DNA of 64,000 nucleotides from Pseudomonas multiresinivorans. Lineage in GTDB: Bacteria; Pseudomonadota; Gammaproteobacteria; Pseudomonadales; Pseudomonadaceae. Location of the stretch: the NCBI RefSeq assembly GCF_012971725.1, contig NZ_CP048833.1, positions 62,001 through 126,000 on the forward strand. The letters are read 5' to 3'. The stretch's first letter is position 1, and each line of letters starts with the position of its first letter. The notes below the pieces were generated by a model. It was not told where the DNA came from. It worked only from the letters and a program-made list of their open reading frames with translations, and ran no database searches. Both the position numbers and the translations under genes were made by a program. Of the stretch, positions 8,129 to 16,278 are shown piece by piece.

Positions 8129-10324
8129 ATGTTCTCCTCCCCACTGCTCCAGTCTCTGCAGCGCCTCTGGGCGCTGGACAAGTTCGCCTACAGCCTGCGG
8201 GTATTCGTTGCCCTCAGCGGGGTCATGCTCGCGTGCTGGCTGCAGGGCCGACCGGAGCTGGTGATCCCGCTGTTCCTCGGGGTCATCGCCAGCGCCCTGG
8301 CGGAAACCGACGATCACTGGCTCGGCCGCCTGCAGGCGCTGCTGGTGACGCTGGCCTGCTTCAGCATCGCCTCGCTGGCGGTGGAACTGCTGTTCCCCTA
8401 CCCATCCCTTTTTGTCGCCGGGCTGGCGCTTTCGACCTTCGCGATGACGCTGCTCGGAGCCCTGGGCGAGCGCTACGCGGCTATCGCCTCGGCGACGCTG
8501 ATCCTGTCGATCTACACCATGATCGGCGTCGACCAGCGCGGCGGTACGCCCACCGACTTCTGGCGCGAACCGCTGCTGCTGGTTGCCGGCGCCGGCTGGT
8601 ACGGGCTGCTCTCGGTACTCTGGAACGCGCTGTTTGCCAACCAGCCGGTGCAGCAGAGCCTGGCGAAACTCTTCCTCGAACTGGGCGAGTACCTGAAGAT
8701 CAAGTCGACCCTGCTGGAGCCACTGCGCCACCTTGATGTCCAGGCCCAGCGCTTGGCCCTGGCGCGGCAGAACGGCCGTGTGGTGGTGGCGCTGAACCAG
8801 GCCAAGGAGACCATCCTGGCGCGGCTCTCCCACGGCAGACCGAGCCCGAAGATCAGCCGCTACCTGAAGCTCTATTTCATCGCCCAGGACGTCCACGAGC
8901 GCGCCAGCTCCTCGCACTATCCGTACAACCAGTTGGCCGAAGCGTTTTTCCACAGCGACGTACTGTTCCGCTGCCAGCGCCTGCTCAACCAGCAGGGCAA
9001 GGCGTGCAAGGCACTGGCGAAGGCGATCCAGCTGCGCCAACCGTTCGACTACAACGACAGCGAACTGGCCCTCGCCGACCTCAACGCCTCGCTGGAACAC
9101 CTGCGCCAGCAGGGTAATCCGGCCTGGCGCGGCCTGCTGCGCTCCCTCGGCGCCCTGGCGGCCAACCTCACCACGCTGGACCGCAAGCTCAGCGGCGCGA
9201 GCAATCCCGATGCGCTGGACGACGAACAGGACAGCACCTTGCTGGACCGCTCGCCGCGCTCGTTCAAGGATGCCCTGGAGCGCATCCGCCTGCAGATTTC
9301 GCCGACCTCGCTGCTGTTCCGCCACGCCCTGCGCCTATCGCTGGCGCTGGCTGCCGGCTACGGCGTGCTGCACCTGATCCACCCAACCCAGGGTTACTGG
9401 ATCATGCTCACCACGGTATTCGTCTGCCAGCCGAACTACGGCGCCACGCGCATCCGGCTGGTGCAGCGGATACTCGGCACGCTGGTCGGTCTGGTGGCCG
9501 GCTGGGCGCTGATCGACCTGTTCCCCAACCCGCTGATCCAGTCGCTGCTGGCGGTGGTGGCCGGGGTCGCCTTCTTCGCCACGCGGAGTACCCGCTACAC
9601 CCTGGCGACGGCGGCGATCACCCTGCTGGTGCTGTTCTGCTTCAACCAGGTGGGCGACGGCTACGGGCTGATCCTGCCGCGTCTGTTCGATACCCTGCTC
9701 GGCGCGCTGATCGCTGGCATCGCGGTGTTCCTGGTGCTACCCGACTGGCACGGGCGCAGCCTGCACCGGCTGGTCGGCGGCACCCTGGCCTGCAACAGTC
9801 GCTACCTGCGGGAAATCATGCAGCAGTACGCCAACGGCAAGCGCGACGACCTCGCCTACCGCACCGCTCGGCGCAACGCGCACAACGCCGACGCGACGCT
9901 CTCCACCACGCTGTCGAACATGCTGCTGGAGCCCGGCCACTTCCGGAAGGACGCGGAGATCGGCTTCCGCTTCCTGGTGCTGTCCCACACCCTGCTCAGC
10001 TACCTCTCCGCCCTTGGCGCGCACCGCAACCAGCTGCCGCCGGACGTCAACGACGACCTCATCGCCGAGGCCGCCGAGCGCCTCACCGCCAGCCTCGACG
10101 ACATCGCCGCGCGCCTCAACGAGCGGCGCCCGGTAGCTATCTACAGCGACGAGGAAGACACGCTGGCCAAGCGCCTGGAAGAACTGCCCGATGAACAGGA
10201 CGACGCCCACCGCCTGGTGCAGACCCAGCTGGCACTCATCTGCCGACAGCTCACGCCATTGCGCACCCTGGCGGCGCACCTGCTGAAGAAGGACATCGGC
10301 GCGGAGCAGACCGAAGCCGCCTGA
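8129..10324 (+). CDS. yccS: YccS-family inner-membrane transporter-like protein
   Basis: 731 residues, the length of the YccS/YhfK (FUSC) family. Two blocks of hydrophobic helices, about residues 20-165 and 395-530, each followed by a soluble region (about 170-390 and 540-731). Sequence opens MFSSPLLQSLQRLWALDKFA and contains the second-block signature HPTQGYWIMLTTVFVCQPNYG, typical of YccS and aromatic-acid exporter relatives. Function is unproven; efflux of aromatic or other organic acids is inferred from AaeB similarity. Flanked by REP repeats on both sides, so probably monocistronic. Confidence 0.85.
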   Translation: MFSSPLLQSLQRLWALDKFAYSLRVFVALSGVMLACWLQGRPELVIPLFLGVIASALAETDDHWLGRLQALLVTLACFSIASLAVELLFPYPSLFVAGLALSTFAMTLLGALGERYAAIASATLILSIYTMIGVDQRGGTPTDFWREPLLLVAGAGWYGLLSVLWNALFANQPVQQSLAKLFLELGEYLKIKSTLLEPLRHLDVQAQRLALARQNGRVVVALNQAKETILARLSHGRPSPKISRYLKLYFIAQDVHERASSSHYPYNQLAEAFFHSDVLFRCQRLLNQQGKACKALAKAIQLRQPFDYNDSELALADLNASLEHLRQQGNPAWRGLLRSLGALAANLTTLDRKLSGASNPDALDDEQDSTLLDRSPRSFKDALERIRLQISPTSLLFRHALRLSLALAAGYGVLHLIHPTQGYWIMLTTVFVCQPNYGATRIRLVQRILGTLVGLVAGWALIDLFPNPLIQSLLAVVAGVAFFATRSTRYTLATAAITLLVLFCFNQVGDGYGLILPRLFDTLLGALIAGIAVFLVLPDWHGRSLHRLVGGTLACNSRYLREIMQQYANGKRDDLAYRTARRNAHNADATLSTTLSNMLLEPGHFRKDAEIGFRFLVLSHTLLSYLSALGAHRNQLPPDVNDDLIAEAAERLTASLDDIAARLNERRPVAIYSDEEDTLAKRLEELPDEQDDAHRLVQTQLALICRQLTPLRTLAAHLLKKDIGAEQTEAA

Positions 10325-10330
10325 CGCTTT

Positions 10331-10426
10331 TGCAGGATCGAGGGGGACGCCCAGTTCTTGCTCGCGAACGCATTGCACCGGATGGTCTGGCGTGAAACCG
10401 GGTTCGCGAGCAAGCTCGCTCCTACA
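10331..10426. repeat. REP doublet with TGCAGGA-C-GAGGGGGACGCC leader
   Basis: A leader TGCAGGATCGAGGGGGACGC is followed by a partial REP arm (TTCTTGCTCGCGAA), a 36-base spacer and a full arm (TTCGCGAGCAAGCTCGCTCC, ending TACA). The same layout, including the leader, occurs around the IS at 23795-24901, so this copy shows the uninterrupted form. Confidence 0.85.
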
Positions 10427-10443
10427 TAGAGCCCAAAGCCCCG

Positions 10444-11178
10444 TCAGAGACCGTGCTCGCGCATCAGCTGGTCGTAGCTGCCATCCGCACGCATCTCGCG
10501 GATCGCCTTGTTGAAGGCCGCGACTATCTCGGCATGGTGCGGGTTATGCCGGCCGACGAGGATGTGCAGGCCGTTCTCGGCCAGCGGCACCGGCAGGAAT
10601 TCCAGCTGCCCCTTGAGTTCGGCGAGGTCGCCGTTGAAATGCACGCGCGCGGTGATCTCGTCTTCCAGCGTCAGGTCCACCCGCCCGGCCTGCAGCATCA
10701 GCGCCGCGTTGACGAAGCTGAACACCGACACCCGCTGCAGCTTCGGGTCATTGTCGAAGGCCTCGGAGTAGGCGTAGCCACGCACCATGGCGATGCGGTA
10801 CGGATACAGATCGGTCAGATTGCCAAAGACGATGGGCGAACCCAGGCGCTTGATCAGGCGCACGCGGTTGACCAGGTAGGGCTCGGAATACACGCCGAAG
10901 GACTCCCGCTCCGGCGTATACCAGGCGTCCGCCACCAGGTCGTACTCGCCGTTCGCCACACCGTGCAGCACGCGCGGCCAGGGCACCTCGATGTATTCGC
11001 TGGCATAGCCGGCGCGCTTGAGTGCCGCCTGTACCAGGTGCACGGCCACGCCATTGCCGGGCAACTGGCGGTCCGCGTAGGGCGGCCAGCGATCCGCGGC
11101 GATGCGCAGCACTTCGCCGGCTTGCGCCGCGCAGGAAACGCACAGGAACAGCAGGATCAGCAACAGGCGCAGCGGCAT
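10444..11178 (-). CDS. Periplasmic solute-binding protein, family 3 (SBP_bac_3)
   Basis: 244 residues. Signal peptide at 1-20 (LRLLLILLFLCVSCAAQA-G). The mature part has the family-3 layout: LRIAADRWPPYADRQLPGNG, then VHLVQAALKRAGY, VPWPRVLHGVANGEYDLVAD and a C-terminal VAAFNKAIREMRADGSYDQL. These bind amino acids or small organics, usually feeding an ABC transporter. No permease or ATPase gene is adjacent, so it may act as a lone sensor-like binding protein. Ligand unknown. Confidence 0.85.
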   Translation of the reverse strand: MPLRLLLILLFLCVSCAAQAGEVLRIAADRWPPYADRQLPGNGVAVHLVQAALKRAGYASEYIEVPWPRVLHGVANGEYDLVADAWYTPERESFGVYSEPYLVNRVRLIKRLGSPIVFGNLTDLYPYRIAMVRGYAYSEAFDNDPKLQRVSVFSFVNAALMLQAGRVDLTLEDEITARVHFNGDLAELKGQLEFLPVPLAENGLHILVGRHNPHHAEIVAAFNKAIREMRADGSYDQLMREHGL

Positions 11179-11242
11179 CGGGGATGTCGTCCAGGGAGAA
11201 GCTCTGGCAAGACTAGACGCTGCCCACCTCGGCGCGCCAACC

Positions 11243-12016
11243 TCAGAACAGCATCGCCGCGCGCAGGCTCATGCCACCGCCGGTTTCCGGGACCACCGCC
11301 ACGTTGTAGCGCTCGCTTTCCGGCCCCTCGAGGAACAGGTTGTAGGTGAAGTTGGCGAAGAAGTTGCCCACCGCCATCCCGACCAGCACGTCGGTGGGGT
11401 AGTGCTTGTCCCCCTCCACACGCGACAGCGCGGTCAGCCCGTCGAGGGTGTAGAGCCCGGCCTTGGCGGTGTAGCGCCAGGTCGGATTCATGTCGATATA
11501 GTCCAGGTTGCGGCGGGTGAAGCTGTTGTGCACGGCCGTCACGGCGGTGTGCTTGGACGGGAAGGAGTCATCGGGGATTCCGTCCGGCCGCTCGCGCCCG
11601 GACCATTCCTTGGCCTCCTCGACGAAACCGGTCACCGCGTAGCGGTCCGCCGCCAGCAAGGTCAGGTTGCGCCCGCGCCAGCTCCATTTCTCCTCGGTGC
11701 TCACGTCCTTGGGCGAAGCCACCAGGGCGCTGACGACGCTCAGGCCGGTAGCGAGGTTGAGCATGCGGTCGGCGGCCTGGTTGGCGTCGCCGCCGAAGAA
11801 CCAGTCGTGATTGCTCGCCGATTTCTGCCACTTGTGGTCCCAATTGCCTGCGGCGATCACCGCCGCGCCAGCCACAGGTGCCCAGACGTCGGCACTGGTG
11901 ACCGCGCGCTGCGCCGAATCCCCCACCCGATCCCAGCTCATCTGCGGTGCCCCTGCGCAACCGATGAGCGCGGCGCTGGCCGCCAGGGTGGCAACTGCCA
12001 GCAAAGTCCGATTCAT
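11243..12016 (-). CDS. PAP2-family phosphatase, predicted lipoprotein
   Basis: 257 residues from the ATG behind GGGGGAACATC. The N-terminus ends in a lipobox (ALIGCAG, lipidated Cys20). The three PAP2 acid-phosphatase motifs are visible: KEWSGRERPDG, DSFPSKHTA and SRVEGDKHYPTDV, with catalytic His in the second and third. Typical PAP2 proteins span the membrane several times; here only short hydrophobic stretches exist, so it looks like a lipid-anchored periplasmic phosphatase. Substrate (phosphatidate, undecaprenyl-PP or other) not determinable. Confidence 0.82.
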   Translation of the reverse strand: MNRTLLAVATLAASAALIGCAGAPQMSWDRVGDSAQRAVTSADVWAPVAGAAVIAAGNWDHKWQKSASNHDWFFGGDANQAADRMLNLATGLSVVSALVASPKDVSTEEKWSWRGRNLTLLAADRYAVTGFVEEAKEWSGRERPDGIPDDSFPSKHTAVTAVHNSFTRRNLDYIDMNPTWRYTAKAGLYTLDGLTALSRVEGDKHYPTDVLVGMAVGNFFANFTYNLFLEGPESERYNVAVVPETGGGMSLRAAMLF

Positions 12017-12149
12017 GATGTTCCCCCATGCGCCCGGCCCGCTCCAGGGCAGCGGACGCGTCAATGCATGAGCAGGGAAGGATAGTCGGGACGATTCTGA
12101 AGGCCCCTGCCTTCAGTCATGAATGGGTAACTCTTCGTTTCACTCAGCG

Positions 12150-12184
12150 GAAAAAGAAAAACCCCGCCGAGGCGGGGTTTTCCA
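12150..12184 (-). terminator. Rho-independent terminator after malic enzyme
   Basis: AAAACCCCGCC pairs with GGCGGGGTTTT across a GA loop; A-run upstream and T-run downstream make it usable in both directions, serving maeB on the minus strand. Confidence 0.9.
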
Positions 12185-12196
12185 CGTCAGACGGAA

Positions 12197-13465
12197 TCAG
12201 CCTTTGAAGACGTCTTCCACCGACTGCAGCGGGTAGTGCTTCGGATACGGCAGAGTCGCCACACCGGTCTCGATGGCAGCCTTGGCCACGGCGTCGGAGA
12301 CGACGGTGATCAGGCGCTTGTCCATCGGCTTCGGAATGATGTACTCGCGGCCGAATTCCAGGGCGGTTACGCCGTAGGCGTCGCACACGTCCTTGGGCAC
12401 CGGCAGCTTGGCCAGGTCACGCAGGGCCAGGGCGGCAGCGATCTTCATTTCTTCGTTGATGCGGGTGGCGCGCACGTCCAGGGCACCGCGGAAGATGAAG
12501 GGGAAGCCGAGCACGTTGTTGACCTGGTTCGGGTAGTCCGAACGGCCGGTGGCCATGATCACGTCGTTGCGGGTGGCGTGGGCCAGTTCCGGCTTGATTT
12601 CCGGGTCCGGGTTCGAGCAGGCGAAGACGATCGGGTTCGGCGCCATGCGCTGGAGGTCTTCGGCGCTGAGCAGGTTGGCGCCGGACAGGCCAACGAACAC
12701 GTCGGCGCCTTCCAGGGCGTCGGACAGAGTGCGCTTGTCGGTCTCGGTGGCGAACACCGCCTTGTACTGGTTCAGGTCGTTACGGCCGGCGTGGATCACG
12801 CCCTGGCGGTCGATCATGTAGATGTTCTCGACCTTGGCGCCCATGCTCACCAGCAGCTTCATGCAGGAGATGGCGGCGGCGCCGGCGCCGAGGCAGACGA
12901 TCTTCGCGGTTTCCAGCTTCTTGCCGGCGATTTCCAGGGCGTTGAGCATGCCGGCGGCGGTCACGATGGCGGTGCCGTGCTGGTCATCGTGGAACACCGG
13001 GATGTCGCACTGTTCGATCAGGGCGCGCTCGATCTCGAAGCACTCGGGTGCCTTGATGTCTTCCAGGTTGATGCCGCCGAAGGTGATGGAGATGCGCTTG
13101 ACGGTATCGATGAAGGCCTGCGGGCTCTCGGCGTCGACTTCGATGTCGAATACGTCGACACCGGCGAAGCGCTTGAACAGGACGCCCTTGCCTTCCATGA
13201 CCGGCTTGGAGGCCAGCGGGCCGAGGTTGCCCAGGCCGAGGATGGCGGTGCCGTCGGAAATGACCGCGACCAGGTTGCCCTTGCCGGTGTACTTGAAGGC
13301 GAGCTCGGGGTCACGCGCGATTTCGCGGACCGGCTCGGCGACACCTGGGCTGTACGCCAGCGACAGGTCGCGGGCGGTCACGGTCGGCTTGGTCAGCTCG
13401 ACGCTCAGTTTTCCGGGGCGGGGTTGGGCGTGATATTCGAGGGCAGCGGTCTTGAGATCAGACAT
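12197..13465 (-). CDS. maeB: Malic enzyme, short MaeB form
   Basis: 422 residues. Oxidative decarboxylation of malate to pyruvate with reduction of NADP. Features: the malic N-terminal domain with SLAYSPGVAEPVREI and the GNLVAVISDGTAILGLGN block, the metal site FHDDQHGTAIV, and a dinucleotide fold VCLGAGAAAISCMKLL. E. coli MaeB is about 750 residues with a C-terminal phosphotransacetylase-like domain; that is absent here, as in the P. aeruginosa enzyme. Cofactor preference is inferred from family. Own terminator follows; the upstream protease gene is 103 bp away. Confidence 0.93.
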   Translation of the reverse strand: MSDLKTAALEYHAQPRPGKLSVELTKPTVTARDLSLAYSPGVAEPVREIARDPELAFKYTGKGNLVAVISDGTAILGLGNLGPLASKPVMEGKGVLFKRFAGVDVFDIEVDAESPQAFIDTVKRISITFGGINLEDIKAPECFEIERALIEQCDIPVFHDDQHGTAIVTAAGMLNALEIAGKKLETAKIVCLGAGAAAISCMKLLVSMGAKVENIYMIDRQGVIHAGRNDLNQYKAVFATETDKRTLSDALEGADVFVGLSGANLLSAEDLQRMAPNPIVFACSNPDPEIKPELAHATRNDVIMATGRSDYPNQVNNVLGFPFIFRGALDVRATRINEEMKIAAALALRDLAKLPVPKDVCDAYGVTALEFGREYIIPKPMDKRLITVVSDAVAKAAIETGVATLPYPKHYPLQSVEDVFKG

Positions 13466-13568
13466 TTGGGCACTTCCGCTTTTGTTGCTTGTTGGACAGA
13501 CGGGGGACCGAGCATACGCAGAAAGGCCGCACCTGCCAAGGTAGCCCAGGCCCCAGCTGTCAAGACCT

Positions 13569-15020
13569 CTAGCGTACGACTTTCAGCCAGTCGCCCGGTT
13601 TTGGCTGACCAGTTGGATACAAGTCATTCAATAAACGTATACGATTTATCGAGTCAGATTCCGGACCGGTTTCAGCCTTCGCGAACTGCTCGACAGTCTG
13701 CCCGGATTTGACCTGAACGACGGCGATCCGGCGCGGTTGCGCGAGTTTCTGCTCGTCGGCGCGCATCGGCCGGAAGCTGCGGATGACCTGCATGAAGTGA
13801 TCGTCCTCGCTCTCCAGCGAGGCGCGACCTTTGACCACACCGATGAACAGGTAGGCGTGGTCCTTCTGGTAGACCACCGCCGCGCGACGGGCCGGATTGC
13901 CGGGAACCACGCCAGTGGCGACGTCGAGACCGTTCTGCTGGAAGCTTTCTTCGTTCGATAACCGCCCGCCAGCGCCTTTTCGCAGGTACTCCGCCGGAGT
14001 CAACTGGCCATCGCGCGGCACCAGCTTCATGCCGATGTAGGCCTGCTGGTCGGCGGTGTAGCCCACCAGCGCGGTCGGCTGGTTGAGGATGCCCCAGCCG
14101 GACGGGTAGGTCAGGGTGAAGTCCAGTTCCGAGTGGTAGAAGCTCTGCCCGCGGCGCACGCCGCTGGCGGCGGAATCGCCGAAGGGCATGCCGTCGATGG
14201 CTTTCAGGTAGCGCTCGGCAGCGACTTCGCGCTGGCCACTGCCGGCCAGGGCCTGGGCCGGGCCGAGGACCTGCTTGAGGCGCTCATCGTTGTCCGGGTG
14301 GGTGTCGAACAGCCCGTGGTAGCCGACCGGCTGGGCCGCCTGGCCCTTGCGCGCCGCCTCGTCGCGGGCGAAGTCTTCCTGGTTCTTCAGCACCCGCACC
14401 ACCTGGATCATGGCGGTCGGGTCGTAGCCGGCGCGAGCCAGGTACTTGGCGCCCAGACCGTCGGCCTCCAGCTCCATGTCGCGGCCATAGCCACGCACGA
14501 AGGCGGTGCCAAGCACGTTGGTGAGGTCGGCGGCAGCGCCGACACCGGTGCCGAGGGCCACGGCCTGGCCGAGGATGCTCCAGGCGCTGGACTGGCTCTG
14601 CTGCTTGACGCTATGCCGCGCGGTCACGTGGCCGACCTCGTGGCCGAGCACGGCGGCCAGTTCCGCCTCCGAGCCCAGATACGCCATCAGCCCGCGGTGG
14701 ATATAGATGTAGCCGCCGGGCAGGGCGAAGGCGTTGATGTCGGGAGTGTCGATGACCGTGAAGTGATACTGCAGCTGCGGCCGGTCGCCGGCACGGGCGA
14801 CCCGCTCGCCAACCTGCTGGACGTAGGCCTGCAGCTTGGCATCCTCATAGCGCGGGTACTGCTTGGCGATTTCCTGGCTGTACTTCTGGCCCATCTCCAG
14901 TTCGCTCTGCTCGCTCATCATCACGAAGTCAGACTTGCCGGTGGCCGGGTTGGTGGCGCAACCGCCGAGGACGCACAGCAGCGCCAGCAGCACCAGGATT
15001 CCGAACGAGCGCACGCTCAT
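13569..15020 (-). CDS. M48-family zinc metalloprotease lipoprotein with LysM-like C-terminus
   Basis: 483 residues. Lipobox VLGGC (Cys21). The zincin motif HEVGH is at 127-131, with the third ligand in ELEADGLGAKYLARAGYDP. This arrangement matches BepA/YfgC-like periplasmic M48 peptidases that handle outer-membrane protein assembly. After the protease domain come about 200 residues, ending in a LysM-like segment (VKSGQTVEQFAKAE...GQPKPGDWLKVV). The start ATG overlaps the nuclease stop as ATGA, indicating coupling. Substrates not known. Confidence 0.87.
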   Translation of the reverse strand: MSVRSFGILVLLALLCVLGGCATNPATGKSDFVMMSEQSELEMGQKYSQEIAKQYPRYEDAKLQAYVQQVGERVARAGDRPQLQYHFTVIDTPDINAFALPGGYIYIHRGLMAYLGSEAELAAVLGHEVGHVTARHSVKQQSQSSAWSILGQAVALGTGVGAAADLTNVLGTAFVRGYGRDMELEADGLGAKYLARAGYDPTAMIQVVRVLKNQEDFARDEAARKGQAAQPVGYHGLFDTHPDNDERLKQVLGPAQALAGSGQREVAAERYLKAIDGMPFGDSAASGVRRGQSFYHSELDFTLTYPSGWGILNQPTALVGYTADQQAYIGMKLVPRDGQLTPAEYLRKGAGGRLSNEESFQQNGLDVATGVVPGNPARRAAVVYQKDHAYLFIGVVKGRASLESEDDHFMQVIRSFRPMRADEQKLAQPRRIAVVQVKSGQTVEQFAKAETGPESDSINRIRLLNDLYPTGQPKPGDWLKVVR

Positions 15021-15820
15021 GGCAATACCTCCATCATCGCCGGGTCGGTTACAGGCAGCATCCAGCGCGCCTGTCCGGTTTTCACTCCACCGCGCTCGGA
15101 ACGGTCGATGACCCAGCCGCGCGCTTCTATTTGTCGACCCTTCAGCTCACGCAGGGTTGCATCGTCGAACTGCCTCACAAGGCGCGGCTGGATACGCAGC
15201 ACCAGCGGGCCGTCGAGCTCGATCCACAGGCCGCCGCGGTTGCGTTGAACCTGCTCCACCCGACCGCGTACCACCGCAAAGCCGCTGTCCTGAACTTGCT
15301 GCGCCGTCTGCACCGGGGACTTTTTCCACAGCCCCAGCTTGGCGCTGCGCGCCTCGCGCTCGGCGGCCCGCTGGCAGGCGGTGAGATCAGTGTTGGGGGC
15401 GATAGCTACAAGGTAGCCCAGGCCTTCGGCGAGCAGGCGGGATTCGAGGTTGTTGCCCCGAGCGTCATAGGCGTGGGCCAGCGTGCGGCCGTACTTGTCC
15501 TTGCCCTGCTGACCGGTAACCAGGCCGACATCACCGTCATTGGCCGCCACCAGGTCCTGCAGGCGGCGCTGGGCGGCAACGGCAAAGGGCTCTTCGGAGC
15601 GGCCATGGTGAGCCAGTTCCGGGGCGTTCACGCCGATCAGGCGGACGCTGCGGCCGTCGGCCAGCTTCAGCGTGTCACCGTCCACCACCCGTGCCACGCG
15701 TACCGTTTCCGCTGACGAAGGCTTCGGGCAGGCAGCAGCGCTGGCGTCCAGGGAGAATAGGACGGCCATAAAAAAGGCGCCCACAAGGGACGCCTTTTTC
15801 GAATTACCGTGAAAAACCAT
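15017..15820 (-). CDS. Exported thermonuclease-like (SNase) protein
   Basis: 267 residues. SNase fold motifs: VVDGDTLKLADGRSVRLIGV with the calcium Asp and first catalytic Arg, NAPE, and DKYGRTLAH. Signal peptide at residues 1-28 (KKASLVGAFFMAVLFSLDAS). Residues 8-17 are encoded by the stem-loop that looks like the rpmE terminator, so transcription of this gene from rpmE should be limited. An alternative ATG at 15769 would skip the hairpin but leaves a signal peptide of only about 12 residues. C-terminal about 100 residues are an OB-like extension of unknown role. Confidence 0.82.
   Translation of the reverse strand: MVFHGNSKKASLVGAFFMAVLFSLDASAAACPKPSSAETVRVARVVDGDTLKLADGRSVRLIGVNAPELAHHGRSEEPFAVAAQRRLQDLVAANDGDVGLVTGQQGKDKYGRTLAHAYDARGNNLESRLLAEGLGYLVAIAPNTDLTACQRAAEREARSAKLGLWKKSPVQTAQQVQDSGFAVVRGRVEQVQRNRGGLWIELDGPLVLRIQPRLVRQFDDATLRELKGRQIEARGWVIDRSERGGVKTGQARWMLPVTDPAMMEVLP
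15769..15801 (-). terminator. Rho-independent terminator of rpmE inside the nuclease coding start
   Basis: AAAAAGGCG (15771-15779) pairs with CGCCTTTTT (15791-15799), extended by an inner CCC/GGG pair around ACAA. In the rpmE direction it ends in a U6 tract. It lies 45 bp beyond the rpmE stop yet inside the reading frame of the downstream nuclease. Confidence 0.82.
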
Positions 15821-15845
15821 CGTGGGCCTTTCCCGGAAATCGATC

Positions 15846-16061
15846 TTACTTCTTGCCGCCGAACATGGCGAAGCGCTGGTTGAAGCGGTCGATACGGCCG
15901 CCAGTGTCCAGAACTTTCTGCTTACCGGTGTAGAAGGGGTGGCACTCGGAGCAGACGTCCAGGTGAATGCCCTTGCACAGGGTGGAACGGGTCTTGATCA
16001 CGTTGCCACAGCTGCAGGTAGCTTCGATGTCTTCGTACGCGGGATGGATTTCCGGTTTCAT
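15846..16061 (-). CDS. rpmE: 50S ribosomal protein L31 (zinc-binding form)
   Basis: 71 residues, standard for L31. Cysteines at 16, 18, 37 and 40 (CSC...CSEC) mark the zinc-binding type rather than the zinc-independent RpmE2. The HPFYTGKQKVLDTGGRIDRF block is the family signature. ATG is preceded by GAGAGGAAGAG. Divergent from priA. A strong terminator lies just downstream. Confidence 0.97.
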   Translation of the reverse strand: MKPEIHPAYEDIEATCSCGNVIKTRSTLCKGIHLDVCSECHPFYTGKQKVLDTGGRIDRFNQRFAMFGGKK

Positions 16062-16278
16062 GGTCTCTTCCTCTCAGTGGTGTGCCGCCACCCAGTCTCT
16101 GGCAGAAGCCGAGCCACGGTCATCAAGGACCGCGGGCGGGATCTTTTACCGGGCACCGCACGGAAATTAAGGGCGTGGATCATACCAGAGAACGCTTTCA
16201 ACGCAAGATCAGGCATGACCGACCGTCGCATTGCCCATGCTACCATCCAGCGCTCCCAGCCGCCCCGGAATCCGTCGC

